Below, piece by piece: positions 52,590-62,245 of a stretch of DNA of 64,000 nt (within the stretch, counting starts at the first letter, position 1; every line of letters begins with the position of its first letter). The translations under genes and the position numbers were made by a program. The stretch comes from Sedimentibacter acidaminivorans (GTDB taxonomy: Bacteria > Bacillota > Clostridia > Tissierellales > Sedimentibacteraceae): positions 1 through 64,000 of the forward strand of contig NZ_JAGGKS010000003.1 in the NCBI RefSeq assembly GCF_017873955.1, written 5' to 3'. The notes below the pieces were generated by a model. The model did not search any database. It was not told where the DNA came from and was given only the letters and a program-made list of their open reading frames with translations.

Positions 52590-55046
52590 CTATATTATAT
52601 TAAACTGAGAAGCTTTACTTAGTGCATCACTTTTTTTATTTACTTCAAGTTTTATGTATATGTTTTGTATGTGAGTTCTTACTGTTGCTGTAGATATAAA
52701 CAACTTTTTAGAAATTTCACTTCGGCTCATACCTTTTGCTATTAACTTTAAAATTTCAGTCTCTCTTGAAGTTAATAAATTGTTATGAAATGATGGCTTT
52801 GAAATAATGTCAGAATAATTAGTGCATAACAAAGTGAGTTTAGAAATATACTCCATATCTATTTCATCACACTTATTAAAATATTTAAGTATTGGCAATA
52901 AGTTACAGCCATTTTCTGCAAATGGCATTACTATATTATCTGCTTGACCAATAAAAAGAGCTTTCTTTAACCATATTATTGATTTTTCAATGTTACCTCT
53001 TTTAAAAACTGCAATGGATAAATGTATATAATTATGTAAGAAACCAAGCTGATTGTTAAATATACTAAAATAAGAGTTGAAGGTTTCACACAAAGCTTCA
53101 GATTTTGACCATTTTTTGGACAATATAAGAGCTTTGCCATACACAACGTAAGAAAATACTGCGCCTTGCATCAAAAGAGAATTCATTGACATATCACCTT
53201 TTTTAATCCAACTTGGAATTTTCTCATAATCACCGGTACATGCATATATATAACCCAAACATAAATCGTATGTATTTAGAAGTATGGATTCAATATTTGA
53301 TGATACTTCATCATTTAAATCATTAAGCATTTGAAGTGCTTCTTGATATTTATTTTGATATAAATAAAGTCTAGCAATAGTAAATGTAGCACATACAACC
53401 ATAGATGTTTGATTTTTAGGTCGCGCTTGATAAATTGTTCTAAGTGCATTTACTTCAACTTGATTAAAATCGCCTGTCTCTAAAGCATATTCAGCAGAAC
53501 ATAGAGCTTCAGAACCTAAACCTGCTCCTCCTGATGCCTTTGCATATTTTTCTAATGGCATTTCTGCTATTTTTTTGAAAGATCCTGATTCTTTATAATA
53601 AATATATGTTAAATGAGGACTACCAAAAGAAAACGGACCTTGATGACTGGAGATTATTGAAGCATTGCCTTTAAGTAAATTAAGAACTGAATCAGTATGT
53701 TGAAGCATCAGTTCTAAATTGTTAAATGAAAGAAAAACTTTAATTAAATGGATTGCAGCTCTTATTTCTAATTCTTCCTGCTCCTTATAGTTTTTATATG
53801 GCATTTCATTTTCAAACTGCTTTAATAGTTCAATACCAAGTTTTTTATCACCAGTTATAATAAACATTAGAATAAATTTTAAGTAAGCAATTGGGTGATT
53901 ATCCTTATCAGTTTTAGGTATTGAATTAAAATAATAAAACATCATAGGTCTGTCATTTGCTTTAATGTACAAAGATGGTCTTTCAAGTTCTTTAAGCATT
54001 GAAATATAATCTTCTCCTAAAAAAAGATAATAAAAAGCTTGATCAATATCATGCTTTTGTAAATACCAATTACCTGCATTGCGACATATTTCTTTAATGT
54101 CAATTCCTACTTTATTAGCTTCATTTTTTAAAAAACTGCGAAATACATTATGGATTGTATATGTATTTGTTCTTAAATCAAGTTGTATAAAGGCATTCTC
54201 CCTGCACAGATCATCAATGATATCTCTAATTGATTCTATACCTGTAGAATAGACTGCTAGCTCTATTGTAAAGTTATTAATTACAGACAACGCACATAGA
54301 GCTTTTTTTGTTTCACTATTATAATGTTCATATAATGCATTTTTAAGCAAATCTTGAATTGCAGTAATATTTTCTAAAGGTATTCCATCATATAAACCTC
54401 TATAAATAAGATAAAGCGCTGCAACCCAGCCATCAGCTATATTTTGAATTTGGTTAATTTTTTCTTTATTAATTGATATAGACATGTTTGAAAAATATTG
54501 TTGTACATCTTTATCATTAAATCTAAATGTATTTTGATCAATTTTATATACGAGATTCTTTACAATAAGTTCAGTCAAATCTATTTTAAGTAAGTACCGG
54601 CTTATAATTACTAAATGTAAATTTGGTATAGATTGTTTTGCTAACATTTCTAACAAACCGTTCAAGTTATCGTTTTCCGAGAATTGATAATCATCCAGCA
54701 CTAATATAAAATCTTTGTCAGGAGAATATGAAATTAACGTATCCATTATTCTAGTTTTTTGCATGCTATCTTGAGGAAATCCAAGTCCATCTAAAATGTT
54801 TCCAAGCTTTTTATTAACTTCTGATATCCTATTTATTAATAAAGACCAGAAGTATCCTGTATTTTTTGCAGATTCATTAAGCGGTATCCAAATATGTTCA
54901 ATTTTATTTAGTGATAAAAATTCTCTAACAGCTGTTGACTTTCCATAACCCATAGGTGCAGTTGCTATTGTAAGGGGATAATTCATAATTTCTTTCAACT
55001 CATTATTAACATTATATCTATTAAGTATTTTATGATATTTATACAT
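52590..55046 (-). CDS. MalT-type LuxR-family ATP-dependent regulator
   Basis: An 818-aa STAND-class transcription activator. The N-terminal NTPase has Walker A APMGYGKST (near 30) and Walker B FILVLDDYQF (near 110). A helical, TPR-like middle (about 330-740) follows, and the C-terminal LuxR helix-turn-helix reads LTSRETEILKLIAKGMSRSE and VRTHIQNIYIKL. MalT relatives respond to a small inducer and ATP. GGGAGGG favours the ATG at 55046 over 55061. It lies directly upstream of the giant surface-protein genes on the same strand and is the best candidate for their regulator; that is inference. A weak promoter (TTGTAT-16-TATTAT) lies at 55066-55093. Confidence 0.85.
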   Translation of the reverse strand: MYKYHKILNRYNVNNELKEIMNYPLTIATAPMGYGKSTAVREFLSLNKIEHIWIPLNESAKNTGYFWSLLINRISEVNKKLGNILDGLGFPQDSMQKTRIMDTLISYSPDKDFILVLDDYQFSENDNLNGLLEMLAKQSIPNLHLVIISRYLLKIDLTELIVKNLVYKIDQNTFRFNDKDVQQYFSNMSISINKEKINQIQNIADGWVAALYLIYRGLYDGIPLENITAIQDLLKNALYEHYNSETKKALCALSVINNFTIELAVYSTGIESIRDIIDDLCRENAFIQLDLRTNTYTIHNVFRSFLKNEANKVGIDIKEICRNAGNWYLQKHDIDQAFYYLFLGEDYISMLKELERPSLYIKANDRPMMFYYFNSIPKTDKDNHPIAYLKFILMFIITGDKKLGIELLKQFENEMPYKNYKEQEELEIRAAIHLIKVFLSFNNLELMLQHTDSVLNLLKGNASIISSHQGPFSFGSPHLTYIYYKESGSFKKIAEMPLEKYAKASGGAGLGSEALCSAEYALETGDFNQVEVNALRTIYQARPKNQTSMVVCATFTIARLYLYQNKYQEALQMLNDLNDEVSSNIESILLNTYDLCLGYIYACTGDYEKIPSWIKKGDMSMNSLLMQGAVFSYVVYGKALILSKKWSKSEALCETFNSYFSIFNNQLGFLHNYIHLSIAVFKRGNIEKSIIWLKKALFIGQADNIVMPFAENGCNLLPILKYFNKCDEIDMEYISKLTLLCTNYSDIISKPSFHNNLLTSRETEILKLIAKGMSRSEISKKLFISTATVRTHIQNIYIKLEVNKKSDALSKASQFNII

Positions 55047-55160
55047 AATATTCCCTCCCATATTAATAATAGCATAATTGTTAAAAAATACAATAATTTT
55101 TATTTAGAACGGCTTTAAATTAACTATAATTAGTATTATGATATTTTTAATTTAAACGAA

Positions 55161-55189
55161 TAAAAATACCCATCTTTTCAGATGGGTAT
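55161..55189 (-). terminator. Terminator of the miaB-to-ynbB operon
   Basis: ATACCCATCT (55166-55175) and AGATGGGTAT (55180-55189) form a perfect 10-bp stem with a TTTC loop; on the minus strand a TTTTTA run follows, 14 bp after ynbB. Confidence 0.85.
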
Positions 55190-55202
55190 AAATTAATTAA
55201 AT

Positions 55203-56498
55203 TTATTTTATTTTATTTTCAATGTCATCAAATTCTAAAAGCTTTTGTAGAGATAACATAACACCTAATTTAGCGTGATCATAGAATAAACCACCTTGTA
55301 TGTATGCTATATATGGTTCTCTCATAGGTGCATCAGCACTTAATTCTATAGATGAACCAGAAACGAATGCTCCTGAAGCCATTATTACTTCATTTGTATA
55401 TCCTGGCATATCCCATGGAACTGGAGAAACATGAGCATCTACTGGTGAAGCACTTTGTATTGCCTCACATATTTTAACAACCATATCTTTGTTGTTAAAC
55501 TTTATAGCTTGAACAATGTCACTTCTATCGTCTTCTAACTCAGGTGTTACTTCAAAACCTAGTGATTTATATACTCCTCCAAATAGAAGCGCTCCCTTTA
55601 AGGCTTCGCTTACTATGTGAGGAGCAAAAAATAATCCTTGCATTGTATTCCTTGTAGTTCCAAAGGTTAGACCGATTTCTTTTCCTACGCCAGGAGCTGT
55701 CAGACGGTTTGCTACTCGATCAATAATAGCTTTTTTACCAGCAACATATCCACCTGAAAGAGAGATTCCACCACCTGGGTTTTTAATCAAGGACCCCACA
55801 ATTACATCTGCTCCAATATCTGATGGCTCAATTGTATCAATGAATTCTCCATAGCAATTATCTACCATTATATATATATTCGGATATGTTTTGCGTATTC
55901 TTTCTATTGCAGTTTTTATTTTAGACATAGTTAATGCTGGACGGAAACTGTAACCGGTAGAACGCTGAATCATCAATAACTTTGTTTTCATTGTCACTGC
56001 TTTTATAGCATTTTCCCAGTCTATGTCATTGTTATAAAGAGGAATTTCTTTATATATAACTCCAGCTTCTTTTAAATTACATGGTTCATTACCCTCTTCC
56101 CCCAAAACTGTTAAGAGTGTGTCATATGGTTTACCCGAAATTGCAATGACTTCATCACCATACTTTAAAATAGATGATAAGGTTAAATACAATGCATGTG
56201 TACCTGATGCAATAGATGGTCTTACAAGTGCATCTTCAGTATTAAATACTGAAGCAAATATTTTTTCAACTTTTTCCCTTCCAATATCATCATATCCATA
56301 ACCCGTATTCCAATAAAAATTAGTATAGTCAAGTTTGTGTTCCTGCATTGCAGCTATTACTTTATATTGATTGTATTCTCTAGTTTGTTCTATTTTATCG
56401 AAGTATTTATTCTTTATTTCTGATTCTATGCTTGTTACATAGTCGAAAACGGACTTATCTATCCCAAATTGTTTACATAATATATTTTCTGTCAGCAT
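55203..56498 (-). CDS. ynbB: YnbB-type PLP-dependent enzyme (methionine gamma-lyase family)
   Basis: A 431-aa fold-type I PLP enzyme of the family annotated as methionine gamma-lyase or aluminium-resistance protein; its real reaction is uncertain. Features are ASGTHALYLTLSSIL near 100, the Asp/Tyr region MVDNCYGEFID near 213, and the probable PLP lysine in GSLIKNPGGGISLSGGY near 237. Length is usual. GGAG precedes the ATG. It follows miaA by 70 bp, the same order as in Bacillus, and closes the operon before the terminator at 55161-55189. Confidence 0.9.
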   Translation of the reverse strand: MLTENILCKQFGIDKSVFDYVTSIESEIKNKYFDKIEQTREYNQYKVIAAMQEHKLDYTNFYWNTGYGYDDIGREKVEKIFASVFNTEDALVRPSIASGTHALYLTLSSILKYGDEVIAISGKPYDTLLTVLGEEGNEPCNLKEAGVIYKEIPLYNNDIDWENAIKAVTMKTKLLMIQRSTGYSFRPALTMSKIKTAIERIRKTYPNIYIMVDNCYGEFIDTIEPSDIGADVIVGSLIKNPGGGISLSGGYVAGKKAIIDRVANRLTAPGVGKEIGLTFGTTRNTMQGLFFAPHIVSEALKGALLFGGVYKSLGFEVTPELEDDRSDIVQAIKFNNKDMVVKICEAIQSASPVDAHVSPVPWDMPGYTNEVIMASGAFVSGSSIELSADAPMREPYIAYIQGGLFYDHAKLGVMLSLQKLLEFDDIENKIK

Positions 56499-56522
56499 TT
56501 ATTTCTCCTCTGTATTTTCTTT

Positions 56523-56538
56523 ATCAAAAAGACGTATT
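56523..56538. repeat. 16-bp exact repeat, copy 2
   Basis: ATCAAAAAGACGTATT, identical to 52567-52582, lies 25 bp upstream of the ynbB start. On the minus strand it reads AATACGTCTTTTTGAT and can form a small ATCAA/TTGAT hairpin here. Confidence 0.65.
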
Positions 56539-56568
56539 GATTTTAATGGCAAAATTGATGAAGTTATT

Positions 56569-57501
56569 TTATTTGTTTAAAATGAAATTGTAAATATCTT
56601 CAATTACTAAGTCAATTTCTTTTGGAGTTGAAATTTCAAACCACTTAACGTTAGAATCCTTTAAAAACCAAGTAAATTGTCTCTTTGCAAATCTTCTGGT
56701 GTTTCTTTTTAGGATATTTACAGCATCTTCTAAATTTATTTTCCCGTCTATATATTCAATAATTTCTTTATATCCTATTCCTTGCATTGAAACTAAGTTT
56801 TTATCGTATCCTTTATTCATTAGTGTTCTAACTTCATCAACTAGTCCGTCAGATATCATTTTTTCTACTCTTCTATTTATTCTATCATATAAAATCTTTC
56901 TATCCATGTTTAAGCCAACTAAAATACAATCATATTTTTTACTGTGTTTTCTTATGTCAGTATTGAGTTCGGAAAATTTTTCACCTGTTATTTTATATAC
57001 TTCCAATGCCCGCATTACTCTTTTTACATTGTTTTTGTGTATTTTTTCTGCTGATTCAGGGTCTACCTTTTTAAGCATTTCATATAAATAATCTTCTCCA
57101 TGCTCATTGTACAAGGAATTATAGTAATCGCGTATTTTAGCATCTGATTTTGCATTTCCAAAATCAAGGTCATAAATTAATGAATTTACATATAAACCGC
57201 TTCCCCCTACTATTATTGGTATTTTATTTTCCAAAAGAATGTTATCAATTATATTTTCAGACATAGATTTAAAATCAGACACTGAAAAAGTCTCGTCAGG
57301 ATTAATAATATCAATCATATGATGTTTTACACCCTGCTTTTCATCTTCAGTAACTTTAGCTGTACCTATATCCATTTCTTTATAAATTTGCATAGAATCA
57401 GCAGATAGTATTTCAGTATTAAATTTTTTAGCTAATTCAACAGAAACATAAGTTTTACCAACAGCAGTAGGTCCTACTATTACTATAATTTTATTATTCA
57501 T
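56569..57501 (-). CDS. miaA: tRNA dimethylallyltransferase
   Basis: A 310-aa enzyme adding a dimethylallyl group to N6 of A37 in tRNAs that read codons starting with U. The P-loop GPTAVGKT lies at residues 9-16, followed by SADSMQIYKEMDIGTAK, and the segment RRFAKRQFTWFLKD near the C-terminus is diagnostic. Its product is the substrate for MiaB, encoded in the same operon. AAAGGAAA precedes the start; it follows mutL by 20 bp. Confidence 0.97.
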   Translation of the reverse strand: MNNKIIVIVGPTAVGKTYVSVELAKKFNTEILSADSMQIYKEMDIGTAKVTEDEKQGVKHHMIDIINPDETFSVSDFKSMSENIIDNILLENKIPIIVGGSGLYVNSLIYDLDFGNAKSDAKIRDYYNSLYNEHGEDYLYEMLKKVDPESAEKIHKNNVKRVMRALEVYKITGEKFSELNTDIRKHSKKYDCILVGLNMDRKILYDRINRRVEKMISDGLVDEVRTLMNKGYDKNLVSMQGIGYKEIIEYIDGKINLEDAVNILKRNTRRFAKRQFTWFLKDSNVKWFEISTPKEIDLVIEDIYNFILNK

Positions 57502-57521
57502 ATTTATTTCCTTTATAAAAT

Positions 57522-59543
57522 TTAATTTTGTATTCTTTCAAACATTCTTTCAATTTCATATTTAGTCATTTTTATAATTACTGGTCTACCATGTGGGCAA
57601 GTATAAGGGTTGTGTGTATTTTTTAAATCATCTATAAGCCTCTTGACCTCTAACATGTGTAGTTTATCGCCTGCTTTTACAGATTTGACACATGCTTTTT
57701 TTATTATCTTATCTATTTCCAAATTTAATTTAGATTTATTTATATTCTTCAATGAATCTAAAACAGTATAAAATAAATCTTTTATATTTGCATTAGAGAA
57801 AATGATGGGAATATTATTTATAATTATAGAATTACTACCAAATACTTCTATTGTAAGTCCAATTTGTTCGAAAATTTCTTTGTTTTCTATAGATAAATAA
57901 TAATCATCATATGAAAGATTTATAACTTCTGGAACTATTAGTTCTTGCTTTAGTATTTCCCTATTATTATATTGATATAAAAACTTTTCATAATTAATTC
58001 TTTCATGAGCAGCATGTTGGTCTATCATATACATTTCTAATGTATCTCTGCTTTCGCATATAATGTATGTATCCATCATAATACCTACTATTGATAACTC
58101 TGGAATACTATTTTTTGATAAATCATCTTTTTCATAATCATGAATTTCAATAAATGTTTGCTGTTCTTGTTCCTGTTTTGGTAAATATAGCTCATGGGCT
58201 ATAGGTGTAGTGTATATCTTTTCTGTTGAAACATTATTTTCTTGAATTTCAAAATCTGTTTTTTCTTCCATTAATACAGATTCTTCTATTATATCATCAA
58301 AAATATGGTTTAAGTTAGCTTTATCACTCACATTAATTTCTGTATATTTAATATTATCATTATGATTTTCATATGATTTTTTATAATTATTTGTATAATC
58401 ACTATAATTATTTTTGGAAAATTTATTTGATTGATTTTTTAAATTTGTATCAGAATCAATTACAATATAATCTTCGAAAATTGATTCTTCTTTGTTTTTC
58501 TTCTCAATATTATTATGAATTATGGTTTCTTTTTTTACTTCTTTAATTATATTATTTGTTCTTAACGATTTATATATTGCATTTTTAACTTCATTTAATA
58601 TAAGTTCTTCATTTTGAAATCTTACTTCAGTCTTTGCTGGATGAACATTAACATCAACTAGTGTAGGATTAATTTCTAATTTTAAGAAACATGCAGGATA
58701 CTTATTTTTAGGTAAAAGTGTGTAATATGCCGCTTCAATATAATAATTTATTCTTTTATGTTTAATATACCTTCCATTTACAAAAACCAACTGATTTTTT
58801 CTATTACCTCTGTAGTAGTTTAAATTACTGGTATATCCCTGTATTGAAATTAGATTACTTTGATAATTAACTGATAATAATGAATCATAAAGGTCCTTAT
58901 CATATAAACTAGAAATAGTATTAATAAAATTATTGGTTTTAGGCGTTTTAAAAGCGATATTGTTATTATTAATATATTTAAATGAAATATTTTTCTTGCT
59001 CAAAGCAAGGGATGATACGATTTCATTAATATGACTGCTTTCCGAGGCATCACTTTTTAGAAACTTTTTTCTTGCAGGTACGTTATAAAAAAGCTCAGTT
59101 ACAGATATTGTAGTACCCACAGGACAACCAATATCTTCCTTTAATGTAACTTCTCCACCTTTTATTACAAGTTTTACTCCGTATTGTTCATCAATAGTTC
59201 TGGATATAACCTCTATTTGTGAAACTGCTGCTATACTTGCTAAAGCTTCTCCTCTAAATCCTAATGTAAAAAGAGAATTCAAGTCATCAGAAGTTTGAAT
59301 TTTACTGGTACAGTGCCTTTTAAAGGCATCTTCTATTTCACCTCTGTCAATTCCTTTTCCATTGTCAGTTATTCTTATTAAGTTTTTACCGCCGTTTTTT
59401 ATTTCTATAATTATTTCATCCGATCCTGCATCTATTGAGTTTTCAACTAGTTCTTTAACAATTGATTTGGGATTCTCTATAACTTCTCCAGCAGCTATTT
59501 TATTAATTGTATCATTATCTAATAGGTGTATTATTTTCGCCAT
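57522..59543 (-). CDS. mutL: DNA mismatch repair protein MutL
   Basis: A 673-aa GHKL ATPase and endonuclease that links MutS to strand nicking. The N-terminal ATPase shows VKELVENSIDAGSDEI, DNGKGI and LGFRGEALASIAAVS. A long linker (about 340-480) is rich in Asn, Lys and acidic residues. The C-terminal endonuclease motif DQHAAHERINYE (near 506) and the zinc motif CPHGRP near the end are intact, so it should nick DNA as in Bacillus, without MutH. AAGGT precedes the start; mutS ends 15 bp upstream. Confidence 0.97.
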   Translation of the reverse strand: MAKIIHLLDNDTINKIAAGEVIENPKSIVKELVENSIDAGSDEIIIEIKNGGKNLIRITDNGKGIDRGEIEDAFKRHCTSKIQTSDDLNSLFTLGFRGEALASIAAVSQIEVISRTIDEQYGVKLVIKGGEVTLKEDIGCPVGTTISVTELFYNVPARKKFLKSDASESSHINEIVSSLALSKKNISFKYINNNNIAFKTPKTNNFINTISSLYDKDLYDSLLSVNYQSNLISIQGYTSNLNYYRGNRKNQLVFVNGRYIKHKRINYYIEAAYYTLLPKNKYPACFLKLEINPTLVDVNVHPAKTEVRFQNEELILNEVKNAIYKSLRTNNIIKEVKKETIIHNNIEKKNKEESIFEDYIVIDSDTNLKNQSNKFSKNNYSDYTNNYKKSYENHNDNIKYTEINVSDKANLNHIFDDIIEESVLMEEKTDFEIQENNVSTEKIYTTPIAHELYLPKQEQEQQTFIEIHDYEKDDLSKNSIPELSIVGIMMDTYIICESRDTLEMYMIDQHAAHERINYEKFLYQYNNREILKQELIVPEVINLSYDDYYLSIENKEIFEQIGLTIEVFGSNSIIINNIPIIFSNANIKDLFYTVLDSLKNINKSKLNLEIDKIIKKACVKSVKAGDKLHMLEVKRLIDDLKNTHNPYTCPHGRPVIIKMTKYEIERMFERIQN

Positions 59544-59558
59544 TAAATTACCTTCTTA

Positions 59559-62222
59559 TTAATTATCTAATTTCTTTGCTTTTTCAATTATTTCATTTAA
59601 TTTAGTCATTGCTTTCATTGGAGTTAAATTATTAATATCAATATTTTTCACCGAAGTTTCTATGAAATTTTTATATATTTTATCATTAGAATTTTCACTT
59701 ATAAAATTTTGTCTAGATTTTTCTGAATCTTCTTTGCCAAAAAGGGATACCTGGAAATTGTCATTTATTCGGTCTTTTTTCCTTTTAGCAAATGGTTTAT
59801 TAATATCACTTTCATCTAGTTGAATCAATATTTCATTTGCTCTTTTTACTACCTCATTAGGAAGGCCAGCTAGGTTGGCAACTTGTATACCATAGCTTCT
59901 ATCAACGCTTCCTTCAGCTATTTTGCGTAAAAATATTATTTTATCATCAGCTTCTTTAATTAAAATTCTATAATTTTTTACACTTTTCAATTTGCTTTCT
60001 AACTCTGATAATTCGTGATAGTGCGTTGCAAATAATGTTTTTGCTTTTATTTTTTTAGTAATATACTCAACTACACTCCATGCGATGCTTAAGCCGTCGT
60101 ATGTGCTTGTTCCTCTACCTATTTCATCAAGTATTAGCAAGCTGTTTTCAGTGGCGTTGTTTAAAATATTTGATACTTCAGACATTTCTACCATAAATGT
60201 ACTTTGCCCTTGAGATAAATCATCAGAAGCACCAACTCTAGTAAATATTTTATCTAATACACATATTTCAGCAGATTTAGCAGGTACAAAACTTCCGATG
60301 TGAGTCATGAGTGCTATAAGTGCGACCTGTCTCATATACGTTGATTTTCCTGCCATATTTGGACCTGTAATAATGGACATCCTATGTTCCTTGTTATCTA
60401 TATAGGTATCATTAGGTACAAATCTTTCGTTTTTAATAATACGTTCTATTACAGGATGTCTACCATCTACTATATTGATGAACCCCTTACTATTTAGTTT
60501 AGGTCTAACATAATCATTTTTAACTGCTGCTATAGATAGAGAATTTAAAGTATCTATAATCGCAATACTATGTGCTGTTTTTTGAATTCTTTTTACTTGT
60601 TCTTTTATATACTGTCTAATATTTAAAAATAAATCATATTCTAGTTTCATAACTTGTTCATCTGCATTTAATATTTTTGCTTCCATTTCTTTTAGTTCAG
60701 GAGTGACGTATCTTTCGCAGTTAGCAAGGGTTTGTTTTCGAATATAATGTTCAGGTACGCTTTTTAAATAGGATTGAGTAACTTCTATATAATATCCAAA
60801 AACTCTTGTATATCCTATTTTTAAGTTCTTAATACCTGTCTTTTCACGTTCTGTGTTTTGAAGTTCTGATATCCATGACTTACCGCTTATAGTTATTTCT
60901 TTTATTTCGTCTAAGTCACAATTATAACCAGATTTAATTAGTCCACCTTCCTTTATAGAAACAGGCGGTTCTTCAATAATAGAATTATTAATTAATTCAT
61001 AAATATCATTTAGTATATCAAAGTCGGTATAAATACTTGATATTAATTTGGAATTCAATTGTGATATTTCCATTTTAAAATCAGGAAGACCAGAAACTGA
61101 TTGTTTTAAGGCTATTAAATCTCTACCGTTACAGTTGCCATAAACAATTCTACTTATGAGGCGCTCTATATCATATACGTTTTTCAGATAACCTTTTATA
61201 TTGTTTGATATCATAACATTATTGTATAGCTCATCTACAGAATCAAGCCTATCATTTATAGGATTAATATTTTTTAAAGGTTCTTCAATCCATTTTTTTA
61301 ATTGTCTCCCACCCATTGCTGTTTGTGTATTATCCAATATATGATAAAGTGTTCCAGAACCTCTTTTTCCTTTTACTGTTTCTATTAATTCAAGATTTTT
61401 TCTTGTATTAGAATCAATACTAAGGTATTCGCCTACACTATAAAAAAATATTTTATTTATATGATCTAAAGATATTTTCTGTGTTTGATTTAAATAATTT
61501 ATTAACATTCCAAGAGATATAATTGCATATTTATTTTCGGTTATTCCAAAAGAATCTAAAGAAACAACATTAAAATGATTAAGAATTATTTCTTTATACT
61601 CTACAGCACTTAGTATATTAGTAGTACATGTAATCTTGCTATTTAATAAATCATTGTTAGTATATGAATTAGAAATAATTTCTGACGGATTTACTTTATC
61701 TATTTCCTCTTTAAACAAACTATATGAAGGTTCATTTTGTAAATTGAAATTATCATTATCTATATTTTCAGTAACATATAAATCACCAGTTGAAACATCT
61801 ACATATGACATGCCAAACCCATTTTCTAAATATGTGCAACACAAATAATTGTTTGCTTTTTCATCGAGCATACTTTGGTCTATTACTGTTCCAGGAGTAA
61901 TAACCCTTACTACATCTCTTTTAACAATTCCTTTTGATGCGGATGGATCTTCTATTTGCTCGCAAATTGCAACTTTATATCCGTTTTCTATTAACTTAGA
62001 AATGTAATTATCTACCGCATGATGAGGAACTCCACACATAGGTGCTTTTTCTTCTTGACCGCAGTCTCTTCCTGTTAAAGCAATTTCTAAAACTTTAGAA
62101 GCAGTCAGTGCATCATCGAAAAACATTTCATAGAAATCACCTAGTCTATAAAGCAATATGCAGTCTTTATATTGCTCCTTAATGCTGAAATATTGCTGCA
62201 TCATAGGTGTATATTTTGCCAT
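59559..62222 (-). CDS. mutS: DNA mismatch repair protein MutS
   Basis: An 887-aa mismatch recognition ATPase. The N-terminal mismatch-binding domain contains the LGDFYEMFFDDA segment with the Phe-x-Glu wedge (near 30). Connector, core and clamp domains follow, then the ATPase with Walker A TGPNMAGKSTYMRQ (near 619), the segment DDLSQGQSTFMVEM and LLILDEIGRGTSTYDG. The C-terminal tail may bind the beta clamp. GGAGG lies 8 nt before the ATG. It is second in the operon after miaB. Confidence 0.98.
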   Translation of the reverse strand: MAKYTPMMQQYFSIKEQYKDCILLYRLGDFYEMFFDDALTASKVLEIALTGRDCGQEEKAPMCGVPHHAVDNYISKLIENGYKVAICEQIEDPSASKGIVKRDVVRVITPGTVIDQSMLDEKANNYLCCTYLENGFGMSYVDVSTGDLYVTENIDNDNFNLQNEPSYSLFKEEIDKVNPSEIISNSYTNNDLLNSKITCTTNILSAVEYKEIILNHFNVVSLDSFGITENKYAIISLGMLINYLNQTQKISLDHINKIFFYSVGEYLSIDSNTRKNLELIETVKGKRGSGTLYHILDNTQTAMGGRQLKKWIEEPLKNINPINDRLDSVDELYNNVMISNNIKGYLKNVYDIERLISRIVYGNCNGRDLIALKQSVSGLPDFKMEISQLNSKLISSIYTDFDILNDIYELINNSIIEEPPVSIKEGGLIKSGYNCDLDEIKEITISGKSWISELQNTEREKTGIKNLKIGYTRVFGYYIEVTQSYLKSVPEHYIRKQTLANCERYVTPELKEMEAKILNADEQVMKLEYDLFLNIRQYIKEQVKRIQKTAHSIAIIDTLNSLSIAAVKNDYVRPKLNSKGFINIVDGRHPVIERIIKNERFVPNDTYIDNKEHRMSIITGPNMAGKSTYMRQVALIALMTHIGSFVPAKSAEICVLDKIFTRVGASDDLSQGQSTFMVEMSEVSNILNNATENSLLILDEIGRGTSTYDGLSIAWSVVEYITKKIKAKTLFATHYHELSELESKLKSVKNYRILIKEADDKIIFLRKIAEGSVDRSYGIQVANLAGLPNEVVKRANEILIQLDESDINKPFAKRKKDRINDNFQVSLFGKEDSEKSRQNFISENSNDKIYKNFIETSVKNIDINNLTPMKAMTKLNEIIEKAKKLDN

Positions 62223-62245
62223 CTATTAAACCTCCAATTGTTCTT

